From: Diphasiastrum complanatum
Taxonomy: Eukaryota; Streptophyta; Lycopodiopsida; Lycopodiales; Lycopodiaceae
Direction: 5' to 3'
Assembly: GCA_029204225.1 (NCBI GenBank)
Contig: CM055097.1
Span: forward strand, 36,005,446-36,069,445
DNA: 64,000 nt
Shown: positions 1-10,581 of the stretch, piece after piece
Layout of the letters: the number at the start of each line of letters is the position of its first letter
How positions within the stretch are numbered: the stretch's first letter is position 1
Notes under the pieces: generated by a model
Database searches by the model: none
Told to the model about the DNA's origin: nothing
Seen by the model: only the letters and a program-made list of their open reading frames with translations
Made by a program: the position numbers and the translations under genes

Positions 1-198
1 GGTGTCGATCTCTCATCAGCTACTATCCACATGAGAGGTTTAATTGAAGGTGTAAAGCGTTGGGAAGCACATGTAAATCATCTTTCTGCGGTGGCTTCAA
101 AATACAGAAAAAATGAGGACTTGGCATTATGTACTATGGAATGGGCCGGGCACATGCCATTCTGGAAATCCTTACCAGGCACAATGGCCTATGCCTAG
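1..198 (+). CDS. Partial open frame entering from the left edge
   Basis: Frame 1 is open from the first base to a TAG at 196-198, giving 65 codons with mixed composition (near the end it reads AGHMPFWKSLPG). I do not recognise the product. It ends just before the LTR starting at 215, so it may be the end of a gene or of an older repeat. No upstream sequence is available to find a start or splice site. Chance openness of 65 codons is possible. Confidence 0.2.
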   Translation, partial: GVDLSSATIHMRGLIEGVKRWEAHVNHLSAVASKYRKNEDLALCTMEWAGHMPFWKSLPGTMAYA

Positions 199-214
199 CG
201 CTTTCCATTGCGTA

Positions 215-437
215 TGTTGTGTCGTCAATGTAGCATAGAGGTTCGTCGCTGGGAGCGGCAACCTCGCCTTCAGCTGCATAGCAAGAAGACAGAGAGAACA
301 GTTCCAAGTAGCGAGAGATTTGGGAGGCCCAAGCACCTTCCCCAAACTATTCGGTCGAGAGAAGAGAGAAAGGGAATTCCTAGTTTCAGAAATGCTTTGG
401 GGGCTCGAGCGCCTACCCAAAGTTATTCTATCCCAAC

Positions 438-492
<55 letters not shown>

Positions 493-1041
493 GAGTCTGG
501 TTAGGAAAGGCTTCGGAGGCCCGAGCACCTTCCTATTCGATCTCAACCAAGGAAGGAGAGAGAGATAGCTAGAGATGGAGTTAGAAATAAAAAGAGCTAG
601 AGCTTTATTAAGAATAGTGGTGATGCTTTACAATGGAAAATGACCTTCGTATATAGTTGAGAGGGGAGCCCATCTTGGCTCTCATTGGCCCTTTCTAATT
701 GGCTAGAATCCTAATCTTAGCCATTCAAACTAATTGCAATCTAATGGTTCAATAAGAAGAGGACCAAACTCACATGATTCATGTGAGATTCTCTCAACTT
801 AGAATCATGTAACTTGACTTTGGAGTTTTTTATTATTTATTCTATTTAGGCCCCAAGTCTTTTATTCAAATTTTACCTAGCCATTTTGGGTGCTCATTGG
901 GTTGGGCTTACACACGCAGGACGCTAGTGCCCTCGCACTTATTATTTTAACTGTACAATGTACCCACTAGGTAAGGCTTGGCCAACAATATTTTAAGTGG
1001 TGGGACTCACTTGTCTTATTGTGTAGAAAATATCCACAACA
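215..1041 (-). repeat. 3' LTR of the Ty3-like element
   Basis: 827 bp, TGTTGTG...CCACAACA. It aligns throughout with 5992-6789, including the (GA)n tract and the stretch around 760-800 (CATGATTCATGTGAGATTC). It contains three ~40-bp imperfect hairpin units near 318, 395 and 509 (pattern TTTGGG...GAGCACCTTCCCCAAA). Confidence 0.82.
441..495. repeat. (GA)n microsatellite in LTR
   Basis: Nearly pure GA dinucleotides with one interruption (GACAGA near 483). The partner LTR has a longer tract at the matching place (6229-6297), so the tract predates insertion and has since changed length. Confidence 0.95.
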
Positions 1042-1316
1042 GGGTCCTCGGCCCAAAGTAGTGCTGGTGCATCGGCACTAGACTGCAACTGTCATGGAGG
1101 GGCGCTGTTGTCGGTCCTTTTATTGCTGGGACCTGTGCTTCGTGGCACGGGCCGCGAGAGAGGGGGCTGGCAACCCACTTCGGGGCGCGTTGGCACCGCG
1201 CGCTGGCCCGCACGGCCCCCAATTAAAAAAAAAAAGAGTGGAGTGGGGGGGCAGCTGGCTACGGACAGGGCCCGCGCCCCGAACAAGGCCAGTGCCTCCA
1301 AGTGGGGCGCGTCCCA

Positions 1317-2234
1317 TGTTGTAAAGCTGACTTAGGTGCACCTAGTGTGCCCTGTAAGACTCTAAGGGGTGACGCTCCCTAAGGTCCCAGAGCAAGTTAG
1401 AACGTCAAGGACTGAGCCTCCGACCTGTGGTGAGCCAGTCAAGTAGTCACAAGTCATGAGCTAGCTCTGGAGCTCGAGTCATGGCCTAGTCAGGAAGCAA
1501 GTTGATTCTGCCGCCGGGACGGCTCCCGGGACCCATGTCCGGGAGCCAGACTGATTCTGCCAGGCTTGCCAGGCTTAATCAACAAAATAAAAACTAAGTC
1601 CCAAAAAGCGTGCTTTACCAGAAAGCACTATGTTTCAGAACAGAGGGGGTGCGCCGAATCACAGCAGAACTATAGGGGGAGTCCGACAGACAGAAACTGG
1701 GGCAGCTCAACCAGCGCCAGGAATCCAGTCGCTAGGTCTCAGCTCCCTCTACCAGCACGAGCCAGGCACAATGCCCAGCACGTGTTGGTGGCCCCGAGAC
1801 CGGTCAGTCTATGTATGAATGTAACTTCTTCCAAATCTAATAAAGTTGATCCTTGGGGATGATTACCATTTCGGTTTCGTCTCCGAGACTGGTCCAAGTG
1901 GAAGGACCCTTACTACAACCTTTTTGCATCGTCGGCGCCTAAGGGTTCCTGTCATCGACATGGGGCTTGCCGCTATGCCAATTGGTCAATTTGGCGACCA
2001 CTATGCCTTGGGTTTCATGTGTGGCTTGTCTTTGCCTTTGGTTACCTTTTGAGGACGGATTCTGAGTTGGCTTTCGGGTTGGTTGGGATTCTAGTTTTCT
2101 TAAGTCTGAATGGTTAAGCTTGTTACGTTTCTGAGTTGGCTTTTACGTAAGTGCATGATGGATGAATGTTAGACTTAAGCGCGTGTTGGGGAAACCGCTC
2201 AAGTCCCAGTGCCCTTTGAGGCGTCGGCGCAACA
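1317..2234 (+). repeat. Plus-strand LTR nested inside the Ty3-like element
   Basis: Starts TGTTGTAAAGC and ends GGCGCAACA, so TGTTG/CAACA form the usual inverted ends. Two bases later a perfect TGGTATCAGAGC PBS follows, marking this as a 5' LTR. A poly(A) signal-like AATAAAG lies near 1840. No 3' partner LTR is visible in the window. GC content is clearly higher than in neighbouring DNA; 1042-1316, just upstream, is also GC-rich and has no gene that I can see. The start was chosen only from the inverted termini. Confidence 0.6.
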
Positions 2235-2236
2235 TG

Positions 2237-2248
2237 TGGTATCAGAGC
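2237..2248 (+). other. Primer-binding site (initiator tRNA-Met type)
   Basis: TGGTATCAGAGC, a perfect match to the standard plant initiator tRNA-Met PBS, two bases after the CAACA end of the LTR at 1317-2234. Confidence 0.85.
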
Positions 2249-2318
2249 CGACTAGCTGGTCAGCTACGCAAGTCTCACAGGTATGGCCACGTTTTGGGAT
2301 TTGTCAGGACAACCGCTG

Positions 2319-2600
2319 CGCAAGGTGCTGCCCACAGTGTAAGCACGGGTGCATCCACGGTCGCGGTGGTTGGCAGAACGGGGGACTTGATGAGTCAAAG
2401 TGCTTCCCTCGAGGTGTAAGCACGGTCAGTTCTCGCGGTTCAGGCCTGGCGCTGTCTGCACGTAGGACGGATGAGGCAAAGTGCTGCCTAGGTAGGTGAA
2501 AGCACGGTCTGTACCTTGTGGGGTGCGGGGCGACATATTCGAACTGTACGGGTTAACCATTGATACAGAGATGCTGCTCGAATTCGGGTGTAAAGCACGG
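2319..2600 (+). repeat. Leader with ~80-bp repeats able to form hairpins
   Basis: GTGTAAGCACGG-like blocks recur near 2338, 2417, 2497 and 2590. In three units a GTGCT(G/T) arm precedes the AAGCAC arm by about 12-15 bases, giving potential short stem-loops (2325-2346, 2400-2423, 2481-2505). The region follows a PBS, so it would be the RNA leader of the element. The sequence switches to minus-strand integrase at about 2660. Confidence 0.55.
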
Positions 2601-2665
2601 GTGGTTAGCTGCCGGTGCGGGATAGCTGCCGATCGTTTAGCTATAAGGGCCATGTTCACTGAGTC

Positions 2666-2970
2666 TCAAGGGTATGCTGGTACTGGTAATGGCTGGAGTA
2701 GTCCTGTTGGGGCTAGCGGTTCCACCTTCACTTGTTGACATGTAGGACATGTTTGCACATAGGATTCAACATCTGCCCACATATCTGGCCAATAGAAGCC
2801 TCTCTTGAGAAGTTCATACATGCGATTCACCCCTGGATGTCCGGCGGCTAGTACGTCATGATGCTCCCTCAAGATTTTCTTCCTCAAGTTGATGTTGTCT
2901 GGAACATATATTCTGCGTTGTTTATAAACAACCATTTGGTCTTTCCAAGTGAAATGTTTACAAGGCTATT
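2666..2970 (-). pseudogene. Ty3/gypsy integrase H2C2 zinc-binding fragment
   Basis: The minus-strand translation carries the amino-terminal HHCC domain of Ty3-type integrase: histidines in EHHDVLAAGHPGVNR, then the hydrophobic RGFYWPDMW block and the cysteine pair CPTCQQVK, followed by the start of the linker to the catalytic core (GLLQPLPVP). It is cut before any DDE residue and has no RT upstream. It lies 3' of the gag remnant on the same strand, consistent with a gag-pol element that lost its middle. It is non-functional as it stands. Confidence 0.85.
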
Positions 2971-3439
2971 CTGATGTAGATTAAAAAAGTGTATGCACCC
3001 CTACTACATAAACCTTGTCAGGCTCAATAGCAGAATCAGTAAAACCCACATGAAAAATATCAAAATGCTCTGGTGGTAGAGCATGTAGCTGGAGATGATT
3101 TGTTGCAGGACTTAGCTTCTATATAGCATGGAGCTCAGCTGGAATTCGATCATTAGATTCTTACCCCCACCCCCCCTCCCCCAATTTTTTTAAGAAGTTT
3201 ATTATTTAACACACCCTCCCATTCTCTTCTTCCAATACTAATTAATGAAAAAAAAATTTCTATTTCTTTGTAGATGTTTATTTTAAAAAAATTTGCCCTA
3301 AAAGTTTTTGGGCAGATTTTTACGTAACGTAAATGTACACATGTACTTTTATTATTGATTCAAAAAAAGCTTTCAAGATTGAAAAAAAATAAAAAGCATC
3401 TTTACAAAGGATCTTTTTTTATTTTGGAATTCCTCTAAT
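2971..3439. other. AT-rich non-coding stretch
   Basis: Homopolymer-rich sequence (runs of A, T and C) between the integrase and gag remnants. I see no gene, LTR end or repeat unit; it may be the eroded pol region. Confidence 0.5.
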
Positions 3440-4990
3440 ATAGGTATTCGTGGTATGCCATAACTTGACGACTTTCCTCAACAGTCAATATCATAGATTG
3501 AGGACAAGGCTTTGTCATTGTAGGCACTGCTGCATTGTGGAACAAAGAGAGTTTGGTTGAATCTTGCTCGTTGAGGACAATCATTAACCTTAGTCTTCCC
3601 TTGATCATTGCACTTCCTCGTTGAAGGCCGCGTGATTGCACTTTCCTTTGGATCTTGTATTGAATTGCCTTCTCGTCGCTCCGTTGACACAGATTCCTCG
3701 AGAGATTCATCACTAAGAAATCTTTGTAATGATTGCGCCAAGAGACTTGGTAAAATCCGCTGGACTTTGTCGGCTGCCAATTTCTTGACTTCCTTAGTTA
3801 CCATTGGCTTAATAGATTCTACTAGCTCTGTCTTTTGTGATGTTGATGTTGTTTGTCTACTCGAGGGTATCTCTGTGTATTTTGGGACTGTTGTCAGATT
3901 GTCTTCTTCGTCACTCGCTTCATAACCCGGTGGCACTAAGATTTTTCTTTTATAGTGCGTTCGAGGTAGAAGGGTCACCACAGATGCATGTCGGTTTACA
4001 TAGGCCAAATGTCTCCTGGCTATTTGTGAATTTCTCATCGGGCAATCTCGGCATGGATTGATTAACTCCGCATTGTGAACACGAGGGATCAAATGTTGAT
4101 GGATCCCCTCAATGTGGACATTCAGCATGGCGGTGTTTCCCTCCACCATGGCATCTTACCGAGTGCAATACATCATCGTCTCTAAGTTGATAGGCATACA
4201 CTAGTAATAGATTCCCCTTAGAATCTTCCACAAAGTAGACTGGTAGGCTGTTATGGTCCTCACTCCATTGAGTTCGGTGACATGCAAGAGGATATAACCA
4301 AAACTTCTACCTTGCCACTGGTTGTTGAAGAAGCTCGTGATTTAGATGGATTTATCTAACATCCATCCTTCAGATAAGCTCCTTGTTGGCTTGATTATGC
4401 TTCTGACCGTTGAACCGCTGGATCTGGCTGTCGGGCCTTCTGCTCCACCTTTGGTTCATGTCGAGGATTTTGATTGGACATCTTGCAGTCGGATGATTTC
4501 CAAAGCAATATGTACATTCGTCCTTCTTAAGCAAATATATCGTGCGAGCATCAGCTTGAGGACGGCCTGAACTTGAAGTGCAAGGTTCTTGATCTTCCGC
4601 TGCACTTGATCTACTTGACTTTGCTACACTTAGTCGCCTTGCATGGGGTTCCATTCTTGTTGGATCATCGCTCATTGTTACCTCTTGTTCCTCTGATTTC
4701 CCATCTAATGATTCAGCACTGTGATAGGGAGAATCCGTCATCCCATGTTGCAGTTCATCATGGCAGCATCCTTACAAAGTTGTGCAGGTGACGCATAAGA
4801 TGCGAATTCTGCGATACTAGATCTGATTTTTTTTGGGCAGTCCAGCATAGTATTTTGCCATGACGATCCGTTTAGGAATCGGTGGATTACAATCCTTCAC
4901 TAAATGGAAGATCTGATAGGTGTAGTCTCAGATTGTTTCATCAGGAAACTTTTTTAGTTTAGATAATCCTACAATGGTGGTCTCCATAGT
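3440..4990 (-). pseudogene. Gag-like zinc-knuckle polyprotein, copy A
   Basis: Read on the minus strand, a capsid-like stretch (ending AKYYAGLPKK, near 4840-4990, with a TGA where Trp fits) is followed by an acidic Ser-rich linker, a knuckle CTYCFGNHPTARC (4478-4516), a CRDC-containing cysteine cluster and the block RKILVPPGYEASDEED. The same order recurs at 25265-26560 (copy B) and 61960-62602 (copy C), so this is a repeated family. The first knuckle is CX2CX3HX4C, one residue shorter than the usual retroviral CX2CX4HX4C. Several frameshifts and a ~110-bp deletion relative to copy B near 3530 show decay. The identity as Ty3-type gag is inferred from position and neighbours. Confidence 0.7.
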
Positions 4991-5416
4991 TCAGCACTAG
5001 AATGTGGCAAAGTAGCCGGTTGGTGGATTGCTTCAGTGATTGTGCAATGGTGAAGATGTTCCAACTTTTCCTTTTTTTTGAGTGAGAAGAAGAAGAAGAA
5101 GAAAAAGATAAAAGAGTAAGTAAAAAGATTGATCAGTATGGATTGAAAAGTTAAATGAATTTAACAGGTGAGAGAGTGGATGGAAGATTGAATGGAGATG
5201 GACAAGAAAAATGAAAATGAAGGATGGATGGTAACTGATATGGAGGCCACTCACCAAAGAGGCTTGGGCTAAAAAAAAAAATTATTGTATTTTTTTTTTG
5301 TAAAGCTTACGATTTTTTTTTTACTCTTCTCTTATGGTCTTTTTTTTTTCTCTTTCCTTCTACGATTTTTTTTTCCCTCTTACGACTTTTTTTTTTTTTT
5401 TTGGGGGAGGGGAGGA

Positions 5417-5700
5417 TAGAACCGTCAAAGTCGTGGGAGGACGCTATCTAAAAGATAGATAAGGCTCACCACGCCGAGGTTTTTTCTTTCAATTTTCAGT
5501 TTTTATTTTTTTAATAAAACCATCGCAGTCGTGGGAGGAGGCTATCTGAAAGGTAGAGTCGCTCACCAGCGAGGCTTAGGTTTTTTCCAATTTTTAGTTT
5601 TTTATTTTTTGAAAGAATAGAACCGTCGCAGTTGTGGGAGACGGCTATCTGAAAGATAGAGTCACTCACCAACAAGGCTTAGGTTCTTTTCCAATTTTTA

Positions 5701-5761
<61 letters not shown>
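5417..5761. repeat. ~100-bp tandem repeat followed by (TA)n
   Basis: Three imperfect units start near 5417, 5515 and 5617 (core GTCGTGGGAGG...GGCTATCT...GATAGA...CTCACCA), and a weaker match to the unit end lies near 5240. They are followed by a pure TA tract (about 5707-5761). Nothing else is recognisable from 4991 to 5972 except an oligopurine run near 5900-5940. Confidence 0.75.
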
Positions 5762-5763
<2 letters not shown>

Positions 5764-5972
5764 GTACAAGCAAAAAAATCACAAAAACGACAATCTCATA
5801 AAAAACGACAAAAAATCACAAAATAAACGACAAATCTAACTCCTAATCCACACTAAACTAACTTTAACAACTTAAAAATTCGATTTTTTTTGGGTGAAAA
5901 AGAGAGGGAAAAGAAGAGAGAAGAGAGGAAAGAAAAGAAAGATGGCTATGCAACGAGACGAGTGTGTGGCGT

Positions 5973-5990
5973 TCCCCGGCAATGGTGCCA
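5973..5990 (-). other. Primer-binding site, Athila/Tat-like
   Basis: On the minus strand: TGGCACCATTGCCGGGGA, one base inside the LTR end. It resembles the TGGCGCCGTTGCCGGGGA motif of plant Ty3 elements with two differences, and sets the element's orientation. Confidence 0.65.
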
Positions 5991-5991
5991 C

Positions 5992-6225
5992 TGTTGTGTC
6001 GTCAATGTAGCATAGAGGTTCGTCACTAAGAGCGACAACCTTGCCTTCACCTGCATAGCAAGAAGAGAGAGAAACGTTTCAAGTAGCGAAAGGTTTGGGA
6101 GGCTCGAGCACCTTCCCCAAACTATTCGGTCGCTACTTAGAGAGAGGAGATAAGAGAGAGAGAATTCCTAGGTTGAGAAAGGCTTTGGGGGCTCGAGCAC
6201 CTACCCAAAGCTATTCTATCCCAAC

Positions 6226-6299
<74 letters not shown>

Positions 6300-6789
6300 T
6301 TGGTTAGGAAAGGCTTGGGAGGCCTGAGCACCTTCCCCAAACTATTTGATCCCAACCAAGGAAGGAGAGAGAGAGATAGCTAGAGATGGAATTAGAAATA
6401 GAAAGAGCTAGAACTTTATTAAGAATAGTGGTGATGCCCATCTTGGCTCTCATTGGCCCTTTTTAATTGGCTAGAATACCTTAGCCATTCAAACTAAACT
6501 AATTGCAATCTAATGGTTCAATAAGAAGGGGACCAAACTCACATGATTCATGTGAGATTCCCTGAACTTAGAATCATGTAACTTGACTTTGGAGTCTTTT
6601 ATTCAACTTCTACCTAGCCATTGTGTGCTCATTGGATTGGGCTTACACATGCAAGACGCCAGTGCCCTCACACTTTTTATTTTAATTGTACAATGTATTG
6701 TGGCGGGGCACACTAGGTAAGGCTTGGCCAACAATATTTTAAGTGGTGGAACCCACTTGTTTATTATTGTGCAGGAAATATCCACAACA
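5992..6789 (-). repeat. 5' LTR of the Ty3-like element
   Basis: 798 bp, TGTTGTG...CCACAACA, partner of 215-1041. It lacks about 40 bp present there around 630-670. It contains (GA)n at 6229-6297 and the same hairpin-prone GAGCACCTTCCCCAAA units. Confidence 0.82.
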
Positions 6790-7019
6790 ACCTAATGGAT
6801 ATTTTGAAATTTTATACATGCTCATTATAAGCAATTTGACTTTTTCCAACCACTCGGACTCTGCCATGTGGTAGTCTGGCACCTGATGCTTGACACACAT
6901 GCTTGAATGGACATCAATTCTTTTTTGACAATAACAGATGCCTATTCAGCTTTTTAATTTGTTCAATAAGTGGGCAGAATTTGCACAACGTATCCATTAC
7001 GGATTTGTAACATTCATTG

Positions 7020-7553
7020 TGTCATGTACAATTGGTACATCCATGCTTATACATGCAAGATAATATCCAATGTAAGCTTTGTAGGCCCAAAATGAGATAT
7101 TAGCCTTAAGAACAAGGCGGTTCCCTCTTTAGGCTCTCCAAAGTAATTAATAAAGATAATAGGCCAACAAGGGTCCAATGTAGCCTAAATAGTACTTAAC
7201 AAGGGCTAACTATCCCTCAAGATAGTTAAGTTTAGTTATGTGAGAGCATTGTCTATAACTAGGCAAGAGACATCATTTTGTGAATCTTTTGGCTCATTTG
7301 CAAGTGAGAGCTTCTAACTTGTGAATGTGAGCCATAGGGATCTTCATTGCTAGGTCTCATGTGCCCTATCCACATGAATCAATGCTCCATTTACATTGCT
7401 TTGTACTCTTTCTTTCATTGATAACTTTGATTCCATTGAGATCTCCATGTTTCTAGCTATCTATTGATATGCTATCATGATTGTCTTGTACTTTTCTAGC
7501 TTCTAACTTTACTTCTTTTGTAATTGCTAATTGCTTGGATTTGGCACATGACA
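7020..7553 (+). repeat. 5' LTR of LARD-like element
   Basis: TGTCATG...CATGACA, preceded by CATTG and followed after five bases by the PBS. Confidence 0.93.
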
Positions 7554-7558
7554 TTTCT

Positions 7559-7570
7559 TGGTATCAGAGC
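7559..7570 (+). other. Primer-binding site (initiator tRNA-Met type)
   Basis: Perfect TGGTATCAGAGC five bases after the 5' LTR end. Confidence 0.92.
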
Positions 7571-8276
7571 ATAGATCCATGATCCTTGATGATTCTATGT
7601 GAATTTCATTGGATTTGATATGTTTATTGCATTTGTAGCTTTCTTTTTGCAAATTTTTAAGTTTGAAATTTTCAGGTCTGTTTAGACCAAATTTTAACAT
7701 TCAATTTCATTTTTTATTATTAATTTGATTCCATAGGTTTGTAGAGCTTTGTCTTAGCTTTCATTTGCACCAATTTGCAAGGCATCTGGAGAAGAGATTA
7801 AAAGTTATTGCACTTTTCCCAAAAGCTATCAAAATTGGTGATTAGAAATTTCACTTCAGTTTTTTGAGTTTTAATCTCAAGTTTCTGTACATAGGATTTT
7901 AGAGCATTGTCTTAGCTTTGATCTGATCAATATGGCAAGTCATTTGGATTAGTATCCAAAAAGTTATGACAATTCTTGATTTCTAGCTCTAGTTTTGCTA
8001 GTTTTCTTTCTTCAAAATTTTCAACCATGTTCTGTTGTTAATTTCGCTTATTAAATCACATTCAATCATTGATATGATCCTATATGTTGATACAGCTTGT
8101 TATGATCAAATTAGTAAGTTATGATCAAATTAGTGGAGATGGATCAGAATTGTCAGAATTTTGGAAATTTTTTTTGCAAGTGAGAGAAAAGCACTTCAAT
8201 CTTTCAACTTTGAAGTTTTGTTTTTGTTGTAAATTTTTATCAAATTCTTCATTTTGAAGTTCAATAAAAAAACAAA

Positions 8277-8690
8277 CCTAACCCTACACACCTACAGCCC
8301 TAACCTAGTCTAAACCTACTCTAACCCTAAGGCCTTAACCTAAACCTACTCTATTCTCCACAATACCTCCGCTCTCTCTCTCTCTCTACATTTTTTACCT
8401 CCTCTCTCCTGCGTGAAAGACTCTATTCCCTTCTCTCCCCTGCGGTTGAGATCATTCTCTCACTACCCTCTTCTCTCTCTTGTGGTTGAGATAATTTTCT
8501 CACTACCCTATTCTGTCTCCTCCGGTTGAGATCATTCTCTCACTACCCTATTCTCTCTCCTACGGTTGAGATCATTCCCTCACTACCCTCTTTTCTCTCC
8601 TTCGGTTGAGTTCCTTCTCTCTCTACCCTCTTCTCTCTCCTCCGTTGAGATAATTCTCTCTACCCACTTCTCTCTCCTCCAGTTGAGATC

Positions 8691-8780
<90 letters not shown>
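8277..8780 (+). repeat. Leader repeats: degenerate CCTAA run, 40-bp minisatellite, (TC)n
   Basis: 8277-8350 has repeated CTAACC/CTAAACCTA words. From about 8440 to 8695 a ~40-bp unit (GGTTGAGATCATTCTCTC then ACTACCCTCTTCTCTCTCC) repeats about seven times, ending in pure (TC)n at 8694-8780. The rest of the untranslated leader (7571-9494) is AT-rich and I see no gene in it. Confidence 0.85.
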
Positions 8781-8785
<5 letters not shown>

Positions 8786-9494
8786 CTCTCTCCTCAGTTT
8801 GAAATCTGTCTCTACCCAATCTCTCTCCTATTTGCTAGCATTCTTTCAAAAAAAATTTAAGATTATCACAATTTTTTTCATGAGCACCGAGTGCATCATA
8901 GAGGCAGCCGTCAAAAAAATTTGCCATAAATTTTGTAATTTTCTACGGTTTCTCTAATTTTTTTTCTAAGCACAGAAACATTTGAAGGATTTCAAAGTCT
9001 TATTGAATTCAATTTATAATTTTTTGTTAACGGACCCCCCTTTTTACAAGTTAGACAAATTCGTTTCTTTGTTTGTCTTTAAACTCCCATAACTTTCTTG
9101 TTTGAGCTCGAAATTTAGTGAAGTAAAAACAAAAAGTGATTAGAACGACGAGCCTGACATTGCTACGTTATCAAAATTTTGTAATTATTACTTTTCATTT
9201 TTTTTCAAGACCTCTTTTTTATCCTTAGTCAAATTTCCTTGTTTAATTTGTGTATTTTTTATCCTCATATCATCTCCGTCTGAGTTCGGAATTGAACGCT
9301 TTAAAAAGCAAAAGTGCTCAGTTGTATATGAACTACAACTTTTTTCCATTCTCAGTTTCACTCATTGTAGAGCTCTAATTTTTAAGTGAGTGAAAAAGCT
9401 ATCAGGAGCTTATTTCCTTGCGAAAATTCGCAACCTCATCTATATAAGGGTCCTTATGAATTTTCAAACTCTGATTCACCTTTGATTTGTCAAA

Positions 9495-10537
9495 ATGGAT
9501 TTTGATTATGATTATGAGGTGGAATCTGATAATCAATCTGAATGTGATGACCAATCATATTGTGACTATCAGTATGAGGAGCACAATGACAGTAATTCAG
9601 ATCAATATGAGAAACACGACTCATATGGAGACTGTTTGAGTGTTGATGAAAACTATTCTGACCAAAATAAAAACCATGAGCTATACCAGTCAAATCAATC
9701 TAATACTGATGGTGGTTTTTATACTAGTGGCAGTGATGATGAGCTATATTCACGACAATCAAAACATCATTGCAATTCACAAGGTGGTGAGCACGCACTA
9801 TGGTAAATGAGTTCTATGTGCCAACTTAAATAATCGTCATCTCCTGTGCAACATTGCATACAGAATAGCGCTATCAATAATGCCACTCCTCATACCCATT
9901 GTGGTTCACCATTACTATTGTTCAATGGACAATCGAGCCCTATTGAAGAAGTGACGGAAGAACTGCAGGTTTCAAACCAACAAGAAAATGTACTAGGCAA
10001 ACTACAGGCCACACAAGATCTGATAGTTGGAATGTTGCAAGAAATTAGACAAGATCGGCAAGTAAGGAAATAGAATCGGCAAGATGATGAGGTGAAATGG
10101 ACAAAATTGTTTGCTAGCCTAGCTGGTGGGCAAGACAAAATTGTAGGAGATGATCAAAGGTGTAAGGAGCCATCTACATCATTCCACCTACTGTCCCATT
10201 ACAAAATGTAACATCTTTTCAAGATGTCCGGAGGATTGGCATGGACAAGGGAAAACGAGTATTATAGAGTCAGACTGGATATCCGGTTGGACTTAGAAAT
10301 GACGACAGGGGAACGTTGGAACAACGAGCACAACAGTCTATAGCAGCCAGAGGTGTGCCAACAAATGCTCATCAAAATGTCCAACAAAGAGGTAAAGCTT
10401 CAAGGATCCAGCATTTTGAGGATGATGAACAATCTGATACTGAAAGTCAAGACTCAAATCAAGGAGATTACATTGATACTGATCCCAAAGGAAGAGTCAA
10501 CATTGGGAACTTGCTACAACCATGTCTTGGGAATTAA
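9495..10537 (+). pseudogene. Gag-like frame of the LARD-like element
   Basis: ATG at 9495 opens a 103-codon frame rich in Asp, Tyr, Ser, Gln and His (begins MDFDYDYEVESDNQSE). Further frames at 9846-10073 and 10316-10537 continue with Gln/Asp-rich segments (GKLQATQDLIVGMLQEIRQD; FEDDEQSDTESQDSNQGDY) broken by a TAG at 10071-10073 and shifts. Position after the leader and composition suggest the amino-terminal part of a Ty3 gag, but no capsid core or zinc knuckle is visible. The protein is unlikely to work in this copy. Confidence 0.5.
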
Positions 10538-10581
10538 AATGGAGTGATCAAGAGGAAATGCTTGTTGAAAAAGAGAGAGTG

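Larger units (their letters stand above)
215..6789 (-). mobile_element. Ty3/gypsy-like LTR retrotransposon, minus strand, decayed
   Basis: Two related LTRs (215-1041 and 5992-6789) begin TGTTGTG and end CCACAACA. Read on the minus strand, a PBS-like TGGCACCATTGCCGGGGA lies one base inside the right LTR (5973-5990). This resembles the TGGCGCCGTTGCCGGGGA site of plant Athila/Tat-type elements, so the right LTR is the 5' LTR. Minus-strand gag remnants (4990-3440) precede an integrase zinc-binding fragment (2970-2666), the expected order; protease and RT are missing. A plus-strand LTR with its own PBS (1317-2248) sits inside. Flanking 5-mers GCGTA and ACCTA match at three of five positions, so a target duplication is not proven. 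LTR divergence and broken frames indicate an old insertion. Confidence 0.7.

Noticed and set aside
172-568. Open frames on both strands through the (GA)n tract
   Set aside because: Created by the dinucleotide repeat (Ser-Leu or Arg-Glu runs) inside an LTR; no coding signal beyond it. The same holds for 6137-6355 and 8566-8819.
1094-1341. Small GC-rich frames upstream of the nested LTR
   Set aside because: Several overlapping frames on both strands of GC-rich non-coding sequence; no domain or codon signal.
215-6789. Two independent solo LTRs instead of one element
   Set aside because: Neither LTR has its own target duplication, and the PBS next to 5992 plus minus-strand gag and integrase between them fit a single minus-strand element, though the outer 5-mers differ.
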